From assembly GCA_003427395.1 (NCBI GenBank), contig BFEA01000295.1, forward strand, positions 637,891 through 701,890: a stretch of 64,000 bases of DNA. The letters run 5' to 3'. A model generated the notes under the pieces. That model was given only the letters and a program-made list of their open reading frames with translations. It had not been told where the DNA came from and did not search any database. Positions 21,339-33,132 of the stretch are shown here, one piece after another. A program made the translations under genes and the position numbers. This DNA is from Chara braunii. Its lineage: Eukaryota; Streptophyta; Charophyceae; Charales; Characeae. Numbering within the stretch: position 1 is the stretch's first letter; every line of letters starts with the position of its first letter.

Positions 21339-23443
21339 CCAACACTGCGCCCGTCGGGCTTTAAAACGGGCTGCAGTGTTCGCCTGCGCGCCCGAATCTG
21401 GCGCCGAGAGCGTCCGGGAACGAGCGCGAGGCAAAGGGTGGAAAGAAGACCTTGTTGAGCTTGACTCTAGTTCGACTCTGTGAAATGACTTGGAGGGGGA
21501 AAAATGCTCGTTCGTTTCTCAGACGACGAGCTGCCCCTGCCTTATAGAGAGAAAAAAAAAAAAAACGAAAAGAAAAAAAGAAAGGGGAGAAGTTGGAAAA
21601 AAAAAAGAAGGGAAACTGCCGCGGATCTAGCCGCGGCCTCGGTCCAGATGCAAGTTTAAAAGCATCTGGACTATGGATAGGTAGCGGACTGTTGGTTTCA
21701 ACAGTCTGCTTGAAAATGGCTGAGTACAGCCATTTCTAGGCTGCGTCTGGCCGCGGGTGAAGGCCAGATGCATTACCAGGGTTCAGAACTTGGTTCCCCT
21801 AGGGGAACATCAAATTCCCTGGCCCTTGATCGTGAGTTTGATCAAGGGCCAGACTCTATTCCGAGATTTGGCTGGGGGCAAAGTAGCTGCCCTCAGCCTT
21901 CAACCAACTATAAAAGCTACCTTGCCACCCAATAGCCTCACACTTGTGGCAATGCTGTTGGGGTCTTCTACTCGAGTAGATGCTGGCTGACTGACTGCTG
22001 GTGTGAGGAGGCGAAGTGCTGGAGGTCTGCAGAAGCACTTGGAGGAAGGAGGAGGCAACCATAGCTAAAGGCTGAGAGCTTCTTGTCCCACCTTCTGTGT
22101 TGTGCTGCAGGCTGTGGGGAAGTCGTAGCCTTGAGGTTGCTGCTGGTTTTCTAGGGTGGTGCAGCGGAAGCGCTGCCGAATTCTTGCGGCGGCAACACCT
22201 GTTTTTTGGCAGTACGGCGAAAGCGCTGCCGAAATTGTGCGGCGGCAGCATGGGGTTTCTTGGAGTTACAGTGAAAGCGCTGCCGAAATTGTGCAGCGGT
22301 AGCACTGTTATTCTTGGCGGAACGGCGGAAGCGTTGTCGAATTCTTGCAGCGGCAACACCGATTTTCTTGGCGGTACGACGAGGGTGCTGCCGGATTATG
22401 TGGCAACAATATTTTGTACAAAATTGCGAGAAGGGGGACTGGACGTTGCCGCAAGGACGGTATCGCCGAGGTGGAAGTGCAGTTTGGAATAGGAAGGGTG
22501 TGGCGATCATCTTGTTGAGGACGTTGTGGGACGCGACACTTGTAAAAATTGTCGAGGCCGTTGTTATTTTTTTGCGGCATATCGAGTAAGTGGGGATTAA
22601 GTCCGGGACCACCAAGTATTGCTGCAGGCAGGTGGCGACCTGACTTGGTATTTGGTGGGTTGAATCGGCGCTGTTTTGGTGGAAGGTGTGACGTTGAGGC
22701 CATGGGATTTGAGAGTGGGACACTCTCCTCAATGGCGAGCTCGCTTCTGTGTTGGTGAGCGGCGCCTGAGTCAGTGGTAGCGTTTGAAGGAGGGAGTGGC
22801 TCGTCCTTGGGAATGACCACAACAAAGGTTGTGCGGCAAAACTTTTCTTGAGAACATATTTGGCTTCTTGAGTGGACCTTCAAAAAATTCACTCAAGGTC
22901 AATGTGACTCAATGCCGTTGCACACCCGCGGGAACCCACACCTTGCATGACCTTGCTTTGAATTCAGGGGAAAAGGTAGAGTAAGAGTGTGATGTCATGC
23001 GTGTGAAGAAAGGGCTGACTTGTTTTGGGGATGGATGAATCTTTGGATTGTTTCTTTTCCTGATTGTGCAGGTAGGTTGGGAGATGCATGTGAGAAGGAA
23101 TCTCCATGGTTGACTCAAGATAATAATGGCGATGCTTACCTCTCTCCCACCGAACCTGAATGCATGTGACACAAAAGAGAAGAAACAAAAGTAATAATGG
23201 AAGTGCGAACGGACGGGTACTGAAAGAAGGAAGGCCGTGGGAAAATTAAAAAGAAAAGAAGACAAGGGAACACCTTAGTATATTCCCAAGGATTTCCCCA
23301 TTCTATCTCGAACGACCACTGTCCTTCTATGCCCGTCCAAAATGTCTTACTTCTTTCTCTTCTCAATTCGTCTAAGTCGACCCTTAGCCGGGAAGACATA
23401 GAGCGGTTGTCTGCACCTAGGGTCTAGGCTTCTTCTCTCCAGG

Positions 23444-24757
23444 AGGCATCTGAGGCGGGGGTTCGTTGCCTTAGGGGCCGACCCTGTTATCGACTCGGAG
23501 CAGACCGTTTTTGTGGGGGGATACCATGCTGTTGCGGTGGAGCCAGCCCAACTTCTGAGTCCTGAAGAATGTGTTCGACAGAGGGGAAGGGGTATTCCAA
23601 ACCACTTCCTGGAGGGAAGGATGTCTTGAAGCTAGAAGCAGTCGCCTCCTCGTGCGTTCAGGGAAAGGGGAGGCTGAATCTAGTACCCGGCCGGGTGGCC
23701 GCTTTAGGAGCCACCAACGTGTGGGAGGGCTGGCGCCACAAGAAGCCCAACCCGTGATTCAACTAGTGTTAACGGGAGTGCAAATAGGCACTACTCTCGC
23801 GATCGGACCGTGACACAAGAATCACGGCCCGAAAAGGGGAGTGAAGATTGAACATGGAAGTGAGTATGTCTAAATTATTTTGACAACAGTACCGCTTCGT
23901 AGTTCAGATGCTTGAGTAGACAGTGATTCTCCGATTGTTCAGCACACGCGAGGCGACGGCTAATTGGTTAGCAGTGCCGACACGATCCCACGCCGAGATG
24001 ATACGGAAAGGAAGACTGGTGTACAACCTACTCGGAATGGGATGTGCCACGATTCTGGGACGGGAGCGTGAGGAAACCACCGCGGAGTTATATTTTCTTG
24101 GTTGAACCAAGCCAACGTATTGTACGATATGACTTTGCACCTCCGAATCCATCACGGGATTACAGCGACATGAACCTGGTTGTGGTCCACGAGGACTGTC
24201 TGGGAGTAGAGACCATTCCTGAGGTTAAATGAATTTTTCTCTATATCGTACTCCATCTGAATGAGTTGCAAGGTCCGTTCGGCCTCCTTCTCATGTGAGA
24301 CGGGTGCGAGCGAATAGGTTTAACACCATTCGCTCGGAACGTTTTGACGTCACCACGTTTTATGACGAGGCTTGTGAAATTTATGAGTGTCTCTTCTAAC
24401 AGGTGGCTTCTTCGGTGTGCAGATGCCTAGCGGACGACGATACCTCACTAAGGCCAGATATTTACTGATTCGCGACACTACGGACGAGGAGCTGATCTGG
24501 CCAGCGGAGCGATTATTATTTATTCGGGATGGAGCGCCCACGCGGTGGATTGGTTTTATCGGCCTGCTCAGTGGTGGGGAGTGATTCTTTCCTAACTCGC
24601 GCGTGGATGTTCACGCCAATGTGGCCCGACTTCCGGACGAAGTTCATGGATACACCTTGTACTTCCATCGCGCAAGCGACCTCCAATGCCTTTCTCGGGT
24701 CATTGTGAGCGTCAAAATTCTGGTAATCCCGTGAGGGCCGACAGGTTTATCCTGGTT
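23444..24757 (+). pseudogene. Protein-coding remnant inside the 3' LTR of element A (second copy)
   Basis: The counterpart of 9107-10649. It keeps codons lost in the 5' copy: CGA at 24125 and GAG at 24209 and 24579 stand where the 5' copy has stops. It has its own TGA at 24582, where the 5' copy has GGA. About 220 bp of the C-terminal coding part (the segment after VIVSVK in the 5' copy) are deleted. Frame changes lie at the same places as in the 5' copy, so the changes near 23625, 23815 and 24398 predate the insertion or mark introns. Function unknown. Confidence 0.6.
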
Positions 24758-25496
24758 GAGCACACCCTCTCAAGTGAGGTGCAGTGGTAAGTTGTTCTTT
24801 TGTAGGACCACATCTACATGACTCTACAAGGGTAATAATGACAAAAAAAACAACAATCTTGCGTAGGTAGGCCAACCAGATGGATAGTATCTGCGATGAT
24901 GGCACTATCATGCTTATGCATTGAGGGGTAATCGATCACTTAAATATAAACTGAGCAAAACGAAAATTGAACACTTGAAGAGGTGTTGAGCGGAACAACG
25001 AGGACGAAGTAACAGGAAACGAGACACTTTCATGCCAAGTGACCTCGTGTTGGCGATGGGTACTTCGTCATTCATGGAACAGGGAGAGTAATTATCACTT
25101 AGGAGGACAAAGCGACTAACAAAATTACGCGCACCCCTCCAAGTCGTTATACATGGTATGGAGATGCCATCGAACCGAGAGTTCAAACATCTACCAGGAG
25201 CCAGATCACTTGTGATCTGCATGATACCAGTAGTGTTTACTTATTGAAGCTGTGCGCGACGGATTTTTCGTCTGCGGACTGCGGTATAATTGTCTCTTCG
25301 GTCATGTAGGCAGGAAATGATAATCTTGGCAGGTCATCTCATCAAGTCGAAATGTTGTTTATGAGTAGGGGATTATAAAGGGACCAGGATTATATGTTGG
25401 GTTTCACGTTTGGTCGAGGCCGTTCTAGTCGACCGACGCTTGTTCGAACCGAGGAGATCAGCGCCCCGAGAACGGACAACGTTCGTGTCCACTTGA

Positions 25497-25863
25497 CGTT
25501 AACCAAACGTACCTATACTCCAGCGAGCGAGCAAACGCCCTCGGCTGACCCACCTCTGCAATTGCATGCAAAAGCTTTCGCACGTGGGTCAGTAGCTCGG
25601 TAGGGATACGCCCCTAAGGGTGGTGATAGCCCGTTAGGGAAGGTAAGATGTGCCCCACGAAAACCTATCCTGTCGTAGGGGACCGTGGGATGTACAGCTG
25701 GCGCACCCGGCTAGAGCGGCGAAGGGGCAGTGCAACCACGTCCGTCTCGGCGGTTCGCGAGACTAATTATACATCGTCCTAAGTTGTCTCTTGATTTTGT
25801 TTTAACTCCTGCGTGACATAGCCGGGAGGGCCCTCGCTCACGAGGGGGATGATGCGCTCGACA
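25497..25863 (+). ncRNA. Conserved structured module at LTR 3' end (copy A3)
   Basis: The best-preserved copy of the module. TGACCCAC (25546-25553) pairs with GTGGGTCA (25584-25591), CCCACG (25654-25659) with CGTGGG (25684-25689), and CCCGGCT (25706-25712) with AGCCGGG (25820-25826), all perfect. AGGTAAG is at 25641-25647. As a 3' LTR end it is not followed by a PBS. Confidence 0.65.
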
Positions 25864-28800
25864 CCGCCATCGTTGAAATACGGACCGAGGAGTTTCAACG
25901 TGATTGTAGCCCGATGGATGGTTAGCCCACGAAGCGGTAGAGTGGCGGGGTGGCTGCAGATGCACCACCCGCTAACCGTGATCTACTGAGAAAGCTTTAA
26001 ATGTGAGCATGATGTTGGGGCCCGACAAGATGAGAACCATATTGGGGCATAGGCAGGCACCGCGAGGAGGCCCGCAACAGTAAAGGCCGCGAAGGCTGTT
26101 TACGGGGGACTCTCCTCCCCTTCGGGCTTCAGAGTTCTCATTTGAATATTTGCCACTACTACCGGGATCGACACCGGGCCCGTTCCCACCCAGGCCACTC
26201 TTAGGCTTGCAGCGGGCCCGCGTTTGCGACCTTCCGGGTTGTCAAGAGAAAGTCAAGGTGGAACTTACCTGCTGCAAGGCCGAGAGGGTGGCGGGCCTGC
26301 CCGGAGGAAGAGGGCGGAGGAGGATGTGGCACAACAGCAGTAGCGCTGCTGTGCCCACCACTCGTCGAGACCTGTGTGTAGCAGCGAAGGATTAGCGAGA
26401 TCGTTGCAGCTTCCCGTAGGGTAGCCGGTACTGGCTAGTAAAGTCCTATAAATCGACTGGGTGGTCGGGCGCTATAAACGAACTGACGATCTAACGAACG
26501 GATTGGCGTCAGGCCTAGGACGGAGTGAAGAACGGAAAGAAGGATGAAGTGTAGGAAAGAAGAGAGAGGCAGATGGATTTTGCCGGGGTCTTGGGCCAGG
26601 TACGACGGCGACAAAGATGGTGGAAAGCGAGCGCAGAGACTGTAGGTGAGACAGCGGGGCAGTGCAGTTGTCGGAATGGCCATAGCGGTGTGGAGTACTG
26701 CGGGCGAGGCGGAGAAAGCCACGGGCGCTGAGGCTGCGGAACGAGACACCATGTCGGGCTGCTGTGGGACCTGCCGCTGCGCTAGCAGCAGCGAGCAGCA
26801 GACAGGGGAGTGACGGAAGGCAAACGGGCGAAGCATCCGAGTGCTGCAACGAGGCGGAGTGGCGATGGGCGGCGCGTGCAGCAAACGGGCGGATGAACCT
26901 CTCGGGGGTTCAGCAGCAGGTGAGCGCGGAGCAGATGGGAAGATCCCGGGAGGCACCAGACAACAGCGGGTAGGTAGTGCGCCGGGCAAGGCTGCCCGTG
27001 GTAGGGGCAAAGCTATAGCGCAGTGGGGGCTGAACCCGGGCGCAAGGTCCCGCCCGGTGCATTCGAAGGTAGAGGAGTATAGTGGGGTGAGTGCGTGCGG
27101 AGACCGTGAGGGAGGGGGTGACAAGAGCTGCAAGCCGGGTGCCGTACAGTCGGCCGCGGTGGGGACAGTGAACGAACGGTGGCGAAGAAGGAGGTGCGTG
27201 GAGGCAAATGAACCCGGCCCGCTTCCCAAACCAGGTGCTTTCGAGGTGGGAGATGGTGGAGTAGTAGGGGGAAGGAGCGGAGAAACACGTACCTCATCCG
27301 ATTCCTAACGGAATCGGGTGAGGGGAAATGCCATTTTGGCATTCTAAGATGGGGCGAATCAAATGGAGGTGTTAGTTTTACTAACAGGTCAGTAGATTAG
27401 GAGTTAGTTTAGAAATGGGCTGCGTAGTGGCTATGGCAGGGCAACAAGGGAGAGCGGTGAGCTCGCTCGTTTCTTGGTGAAAACGAGCGAGAGAGGAGGC
27501 GTTTTGGAGATTTTGCAGGGTGGCGACCGTGAATGTGAAGTTAGATTGGTGAAAAAGCCAGTGGGATAGGAGTTAGTAGAGATGAAGACTGCACGAAGGC
27601 TATGGTGAAAGGGGGGATATGACGAAGTAAAAAAAAACAAACAGATAGCCCGCCCGTTCCTCGATGGAATCAGGCGGGGAAAGACGTGTTGTAGGGGTTT
27701 CTGAATAGGGCGAGTATGTTAGGACTGTTAGTTTTGGTGTTAATGGGGTGGGGAAAGAGATGGAGAAGAAATGACCTGCGCGAAGCTATGGAGGAAAAGC
27801 AAAAAGGGAGGGGGAGGAACGTCGTTTTTTCCGCCATTTGGAGACCATTTTTTTGGGGGTCCAAGAGTTGAACTCGGGGTTTTTATGTTAGGCGATTTCA
27901 AAAGTGAAGTTAGTTCGTATGCTAAATTAGTAGAGTAGGAGATTAAAAATTGCATGTATCAGCCCATGCCTAAGGGGAAGATTCATCCTCCCTCTGTATG
28001 CATAGTGTCGGGGAGTTGGGCCAAGGGCTACGAGGGAGCGAATGCGCAGGTTAGTACGGTGCGAAAAAGGGGAGTACGCACATGTTAGACCGAGGCAGTG
28101 ATGTGGGGTGTGCCGAGGAGCAAGCTACGGAGGCCAGCTGCAGTGCATCTGGCTGTGGTTGGGTGGAAGATCCATTCTTGCTTTTAGGCACGTATGAAGA
28201 AGGAACGAGTAGGGACCTACCTGATCCGTTGTCCTTCGGGCTCGCTTCTAGGGCCGGCCTGGTCGCACGGCTGGTCCATATACTTGATCAGTTTTGGAGA
28301 GCGGGGGTGCTAAGTGGTTTGAGCAGCGAAGGCTGAAGAAAGGGGCGAGTACTTACCGGCGGGGGCCAAAGACGCAGAGGGGGGGGGCGACTGTTGTAAG
28401 GCCCAGTATGAGAACTCAGCGGACTGGTCAACACTACCTCGTAGTGCAATACTGGGCCTCAACTGAGCACGCTGAGTTCTCATCGTATCCCATAGGGCAG
28501 TTCTTTCTGAGTCTCCTCGTGAACACGGTTGGTACACGTGCAGTTCAAAGTTGAGCTTGCTATAGGTAAACTGCGCTTCAGATAGCATATAGAGAGGGTG
28601 GTCAAGCTGTCGAAGGAGGCAATTACTGCGAGCTGGAGGGGCACCAAAGAATCAACTGCTGGCTGGCTGAGATCTAGCTGACTAAGCTGTTGCCGCATTC
28701 TGGCTATCGTTGAGGGGCTGGCAGTTGCGGGGTTTTGATCGTGATGTGGAGACAGTTAGTTGCGGCCTCGCTTCGTGTTGACTGCGGGGTCATCCTTGAC

Positions 28801-29764
28801 CGCGCCCCCCTACTGCGCTGCAGTCCGAGTCCCTTGTACTTCGCATGAGGGCCTTCGCCCAATGACGTGCTTGCCGTGCGGAGTGACCGGATTGTTGGTG
28901 CGTTGAGCTTGCTGAAGCACCATCGCCACGGCTGCCCTCCGTGTTGGTCAGTCCCAACGAGCTACTGCTATTAAGGATGGTTGTGACCGCCGCGAGTGGG
29001 GTGATGACGCACTGAAGACCGGTACCGTACGCTGCTGCGACGCCTTGCGACTACACGCGAGTGCTATAAGTGGGATGGCTTGTTGAGGTCTGCGAAGTTA
29101 CCGGGAGGACAGTGCAACGGCGGCTGATGTAGGGGGAGGTGCCCGGACTCAGGGGGGTGATTAGGCTTGAGAAGGGAGGTTATTGTTGCAAACTGAGGGG
29201 TCATAAGGAGGACCGGGGCTGCGGTTGATTGGAAAGAGACCAAGCTGTCTTGCTAGGCCATCATTGCGGGGCCCTCAGGCGATCCAAGATTACAAGGCTC
29301 TCTCTTGTGAGACTGAGAGCCTCATTCTTGGATCTGAGAGTCTCAAATCTATCTCTTTCTGCCCTTCTAAGTCTCAGTCTAGTCCCTGGTTACGAGAGGA
29401 AGGCGGCAGGCGGGATTGCAACCCGTAGGTCCGCGTCAAGACTCTGTGGGGAATCCACCCACTGATTGCGGGAACTCTGTCGGAACTTAGGAGGAGTTCT
29501 GGAGGCAGGGAATCGTAAGGTAAACCATTTCCATCTGCACAACCTACTACCACCCATGTTTTGTTATCCCCCTGCAGTATGACTGTTGTATGCATGACGT
29601 TGTCCCTATGGTTTTGCTTTCTCTTCAGAACCCAATCAGACTTAATGGAAGGAACGTGCGAGAATGAAGCCTAAGTTTGTTCTTTGTTTTGGTTGAAAGC
29701 AGACAAAGGGATAAACTGGGGGAAGGTGAGAGGAAGGTTGTCTTGCATGCGTTTGGAAGGGTCA

Positions 29765-30460
29765 ACCAAAGCCTGAGCATGGTTTCCATGGTGAATGGCT
29801 CAGGGCTGTGTTTATTTGACTGTTTTCTAAACGACCAGGCATTGTTTCCATGATGAATGGTCTGATTGCTGTGTTTATTTAATTGTTTTCTTGGGAACCA
29901 GGCATTGTTTCCATAGTGAATGACCTGGTTGCTCTAGTTAACTCTGGGGGTTTGCCTGATTGAGGGAGTTTAAGTTCTTGTTTATTTTGAGGGAGGATTT
30001 CTGGTCTAAGGCTAAACTTTGTTTCCATGGTGAATGGTTTAGCCTGAAAACCACGCACATAAGTTAAACTGAGTATAAAGGGAAAATATTTTATATATAT
30101 TTGCATGTGAACTGACAGTTGGTCATTGTTTATATGGTGAATGGTCCAACGTTAAGCCATATCATTAAGAAGAGAAACGGAAAATACGAAGTATAAATGA
30201 AAATAGTTTGGGCAAGTTGAACATTGTTTCCATGGCGAATGGTTCAGTCCCCTGGCCATATTTGCTTTCCTTTTTGAAAACAAAGTCAAAGAAATACTAA
30301 ATTTTGGATATTAAACGGCTTAGGGCGGTTAGGCATTGTTTCCATGGCGAATGACCTAATCGTATGCCCAAAAGAAGAGAGGAGTAGTTGTGCAACCTGT
30401 TCGTGTATATCTTAAAGGCAAGTTGGGCATTGTTTCCATGACGAATCGTCCAGCCCTATG
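29765..30460 (+). repeat. Hairpin array, core CATTGTTTCCATGGNGAATG (LTR-B)
   Basis: About eight units, 60-110 bp apart. Each has a near-constant core whose CATT and AATG ends can pair, between complementary arms that change from unit to unit: CCTGAGC/GCTCAGG near 29770, AACCAGG/CCTGGTT near 29897, GGCTAAAC/GTTTAGCC near 30015, TTGAAC/GTTCAG near 30218, TTAGG/CCTAA near 30333. It has the same architecture as the LTR-f/d array but an unrelated core. Confidence 0.75.
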
Positions 30461-31622
30461 TCTTATGTAAGAGGGAAATAAGGGTTCAAGGACTTAAAAT
30501 ATTCATAAACTATCTATATGGAATGAACTTGGGGCTGGTGAGAGTACTTACCTTTGTGGTTTGGTTTGCATGTGACTAAGTGAGGTTACTACTTGGTCTG
30601 AGTTTCAGTTTGATAGGTAGTTGCTTTAGTCGCTCGCCACGTGCTAGAGCTATAGGAGTTGGTTTCAATTCCTGCATTTTCTGAGCTAAGTTTTTTACTT
30701 AGGTGAATTCTTGCATTTTCTGAACTCTTTTCCCATACTTGACTTTGTATAAGTCTTGACAAGTTACTTTCTCTACGGGAAGCGCTGTCGGAACTTCTAC
30801 AAACCAAAGGGGTTAGTCGAATTTTGACTTATCAAAAGTTCAACTTTGTCTTTTCTTATATCTGATTAGTAAAAATCTGGAAAGTATCATTTTCTAAAAG
30901 GAGTGCTGCCAAAATTTTTGCTAATTCAGGGAAATAGATAAAATTGGACCTTGAGAAGTCAAAGTTACTTTCAAATTCTGGACCTAGCTTTTTATAAATT
31001 TTGGAAAAACATTTTTCTAGAGGGAGTGCTGTCGAAGTCTTGCGTCGAAATTTTGGACCTAGCTTTTTATAAATTTTGGAAAAACAAAAATTAAGGAGTT
31101 AGTTAAATTTTGTCTAAAGTTGAACTCGAGCTGTCTTTCGAAGTTCATATTTGACTTAGTATAAATCTGGGAAGTCTCTCTTTCTAAAGGGAGTGCTGCC
31201 CAAATTTCTGCTATTTCAGGAAGTTTGACACAATTTTGGGTTTCTTGAGTTAAAGATTGTTTCTGCTTTTATATTTGGACTTATATAAATTCTGGAAAGA
31301 CACTTTTTCTACGGAAAGCGCTGTCGAAATTTTCTTAGTTTGAAGGAGATAAATTATATTTTGACAGGTGGCGATTCAAGTAATCCACTCTGAATAGGGG
31401 AGATTTCGCCATGAGTCTACCTTTCTTTGGGCACTTGCTTAGAGGTAGGCTTAGCTATAGTCAGCCAGGATGATTTTGGTAAGATCATGATATGAAGATT
31501 GTTCTTCATTGACTAATAGGTTTAGCCTGGGGAATTGACCTGTCGTGTGTTACAGGTCCTCTTGATCGTTTGATTGAAGTTCAGGACTAGATTCAGCTTG
31601 ATCCCTTGAGGGTCATCCTCTG

Positions 31623-31639
31623 TTATCACTGATAACAGG
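31623..31639 (+). other. Conserved TGTTATC/GATAACA hairpin (LTR-B)
   Basis: TGTTATC pairs with GATAACA over a 3-base loop, followed by GGTCGGTTGCCGATTCG. The same element occurs in LTR-d (38936-38952) and, with a different loop (TCTC), in LTR-Z (56086-56103), always upstream of the 3' module. The AT-rich TATAAAA at about 32011 lies downstream and could be a core promoter, which is inference. Confidence 0.5.
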
Positions 31640-32779
31640 TCGGTTGCCGATTCGTCGGTTTGCGTTTCAACTCCAATTCACTCCTGTCACTCAACCTAAA
31701 GCCTTTAGCCCTGTGGTTTGAACTGTTTCATTGTGTTTTCACCCGGACTTTATTGAATGGTCATTTAACTAAAGTACTGAGTTCTTATTTTTGGGAGTTG
31801 CACAAGAGTGAGGCTTGTATGGCTAAAGCGAGGGGTACGAGTGCAAGGAATGGTTGAAGTTGACCCCGTGTAGTGCGTGGACTTCTGGATGAATCTTTGA
31901 TGTGATTGCAGGTATGGTTGTGGTTCGGCTTCCGGATGTGACTGCCTGCGATTACATACATATATGGTTGAGAGGAGCCCCACTGTGACTGTGAGAAGTG
32001 ATCGTCCTATAAAATCAACCCTTATATATTTATAAGTGCCTTGAGTGTTTGAGAGGCCACTGTGATTGTGCATAAGGGTCAACCAAATTGTGTCCTGAGA
32101 GAAAAGGGGAATTCTCTTTTTTACCTTTACTTTTTAGAGTTTTTTTAGTTGGACGTTGTAGTCCGTGGCAACCGTCCAAGTCAAACCCCTTGACTTCTGT
32201 TCGGACCCGGAGTGAAACTCACCTCTAGGGCAGTAAGAAGCGATTGCCACCACAGGTATGGACATGTGTACCACCCACTGTGCACAGAGTGCAGAAGAGG
32301 GTGTGTTGTCTTCAACCGCGCATGGCGGTTGTCCATCGTCGAGAAATTAACCCTCAAGGCGCGTGTCAGCTGACACTTGAGTGTCGAATGCGACCCACGA
32401 GATTAAAGAGGACCGCGTGAGTATGGGTACTACATGGTACGCCATCATTGCGACCGCTTGCGTACGCTTGTATTGCGAGTCGATATGAGTTAGCCCTGCG
32501 TCCACGCGGTTTTATACCAAGTCTCGCGCGCGACGCCTATCCAATTTCCGCATCGGAAAGTTATGGGTTGGCTACCGAGGGGCTAGGAGCGTTGTCGCGT
32601 TGATTGTGTTGTGCCGTTTCGTATATGTGTTATTTTGTGTGTATGTGTGTTCGTAAAGTGGAGTGCGCGTGGTGTGTAGGATGCGTCCTAGTCGACCGAC
32701 GACGAGCTGCGCTTGGGACTTCAGCCCCCCATGATGTCGGTTCACGTGCGGGTCCGATAGAGGCGTATTACCGCGCGTG

Positions 32780-33111
32780 CCCCCTATGCTACAGCGAACG
32801 AGAAACGCCCTCGGCTGGTCCACCTCTGCGATTGCAACTGATTAACTTTCGTACTGTGGACTGGTAGCTCGGCGAGGATACGCCCACCGAAGGGAGGTGA
32901 CAACTCCCATAAGGTGGAGGTAAGTCGTGCCTCGTGTAGGCCCTATCATGTCGTAGGGGCTCGTGAGAGGTATGGTTGGCGCACTCGGCCGGAGCGGCTT
33001 GCGGAAGCTCCACATGTATATTTGCGACTAAGGATTCAAACCAACTCTTGTGTGACGCGGCCGAGAGGGTCCCACGCTGCCCCGTGCAGTGCCGGACCGA
33101 TGCGCTCGACA
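32780..33111 (+). ncRNA. Conserved structured module at LTR 3' end (LTR-B copy)
   Basis: TGGTCCAC (32816-32823) pairs with GTGGACTG (32856-32863). CTCGTG (32931-32936) pairs with CGTGAG (32962-32967) around CCCTA/TAGGG. CTCGGCC (32984-32990) pairs with GGCCGAG (33059-33065). CTCC/GGAG forms a hairpin at 32904-32919 directly before GTAAG (32920-32924). Relative to element A the stems differ in sequence but stay paired. Confidence 0.65.
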
Positions 33112-33113
33112 GG

Positions 33114-33132
33114 TGGCGCCGTTGTCGGGGAT
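33114..33132 (+). promoter_or_regulatory. Primer-binding site, tRNA-Asp type (LTR-B element)
   Basis: TGGCGCCGTTGTCGGGGAT, two bases after the LTR end, differs from the plant tRNA-Asp complement at one position. This identifies LTR-B as a 5' LTR. About 55 bases beyond the PBS resemble element A's leader (CTGGTGGAACGACA...), after which similarity is lost. Confidence 0.9.

Larger units (their letters stand above)
5533..25863 (+). mobile_element. Element A: complete but dead Ty3/gypsy-type LTR retrotransposon, about 20.3 kb
   Basis: Two colinear direct repeats (5533-11911 and 19848-25863), both TGTCG...CGACA, flank an internal region. That region starts two bases later with a tRNA-Asp-type PBS and carries gag, zinc knuckle, aspartic protease, RT, RNase H and integrase in Ty3 order. 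The pol frame is broken by nonsense codons (15289, 16475, 16972, 17194, 17734) and frameshifts near 15983 and 16935, so the copy is inactive. The flanks TCCGT (left) and CCGCC (right) share only CCG, so any target-site duplication has decayed. It is inserted inside LTR-B. The tRNA-Asp PBS recalls the plant Athila/Tat groups, but no phylogeny was run. Confidence 0.85.
19848..25863 (+). repeat. 3' LTR of element A, about 6.0 kb
   Basis: Starts TGTCG at 19848 and ends CGACA at 25863; colinear with 5533-11911. It lacks about 220 bp present in the 5' copy (between 24720 and 24730) and has the 92-bp segment near 25285 only once. It contains the terminal hairpin (19854-19881), tRNA-like hairpin (20425-20512), an AG-rich microsatellite (about 21290-21335), GCTGCCG hairpin repeats (22160-22405), the coding remnant (23444-24757) and the conserved 3' module. 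The next bases (CCGCC...) belong to LTR-B. Confidence 0.85.
25864..33111 (+). repeat. LTR-B, main segment (continues from 5532)
   Basis: With 4729-5532 this gives an LTR of about 8.05 kb ending CGACA at 33111, followed by a PBS. Blocks homologous to LTR-f/d: AAGATTCATCCTCC near 27975 (f: 1650), the ACTTACCGG region near 28350 (f: 2200), the CAGTCTAGTCCCTGGTTACGAGAGG box near 29380 (f: 3395), and the GGGAACTCTG...GGAGGCAGGGAA box at 29465-29515 followed by AAGGTAAA. Later come a hairpin array (29765-30460), several repeats with GCGCTGTCG/GTGCTGCC motifs (30770-31330), a TGTTATC/GATAACA hairpin and the 3' module. 26000-28000 is GC-rich and then AT/purine-rich sequence with no supported gene. 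Confidence 0.7.

Noticed and set aside
26435-27229. 264-codon open frame on the minus strand
   Set aside because: It lies in GC-rich LTR-B sequence, has Ser/Pro/Leu-rich composition, no motif, and open frames on both strands at once, so it is probably by chance.
28006-28010. TGTCG at 28006 as a separate LTR start
   Set aside because: It lacks the ACCCT..AGGGT terminal hairpin seen at 4729, 5533, 19848 and 46373, and similarity to LTR-f runs across this point.
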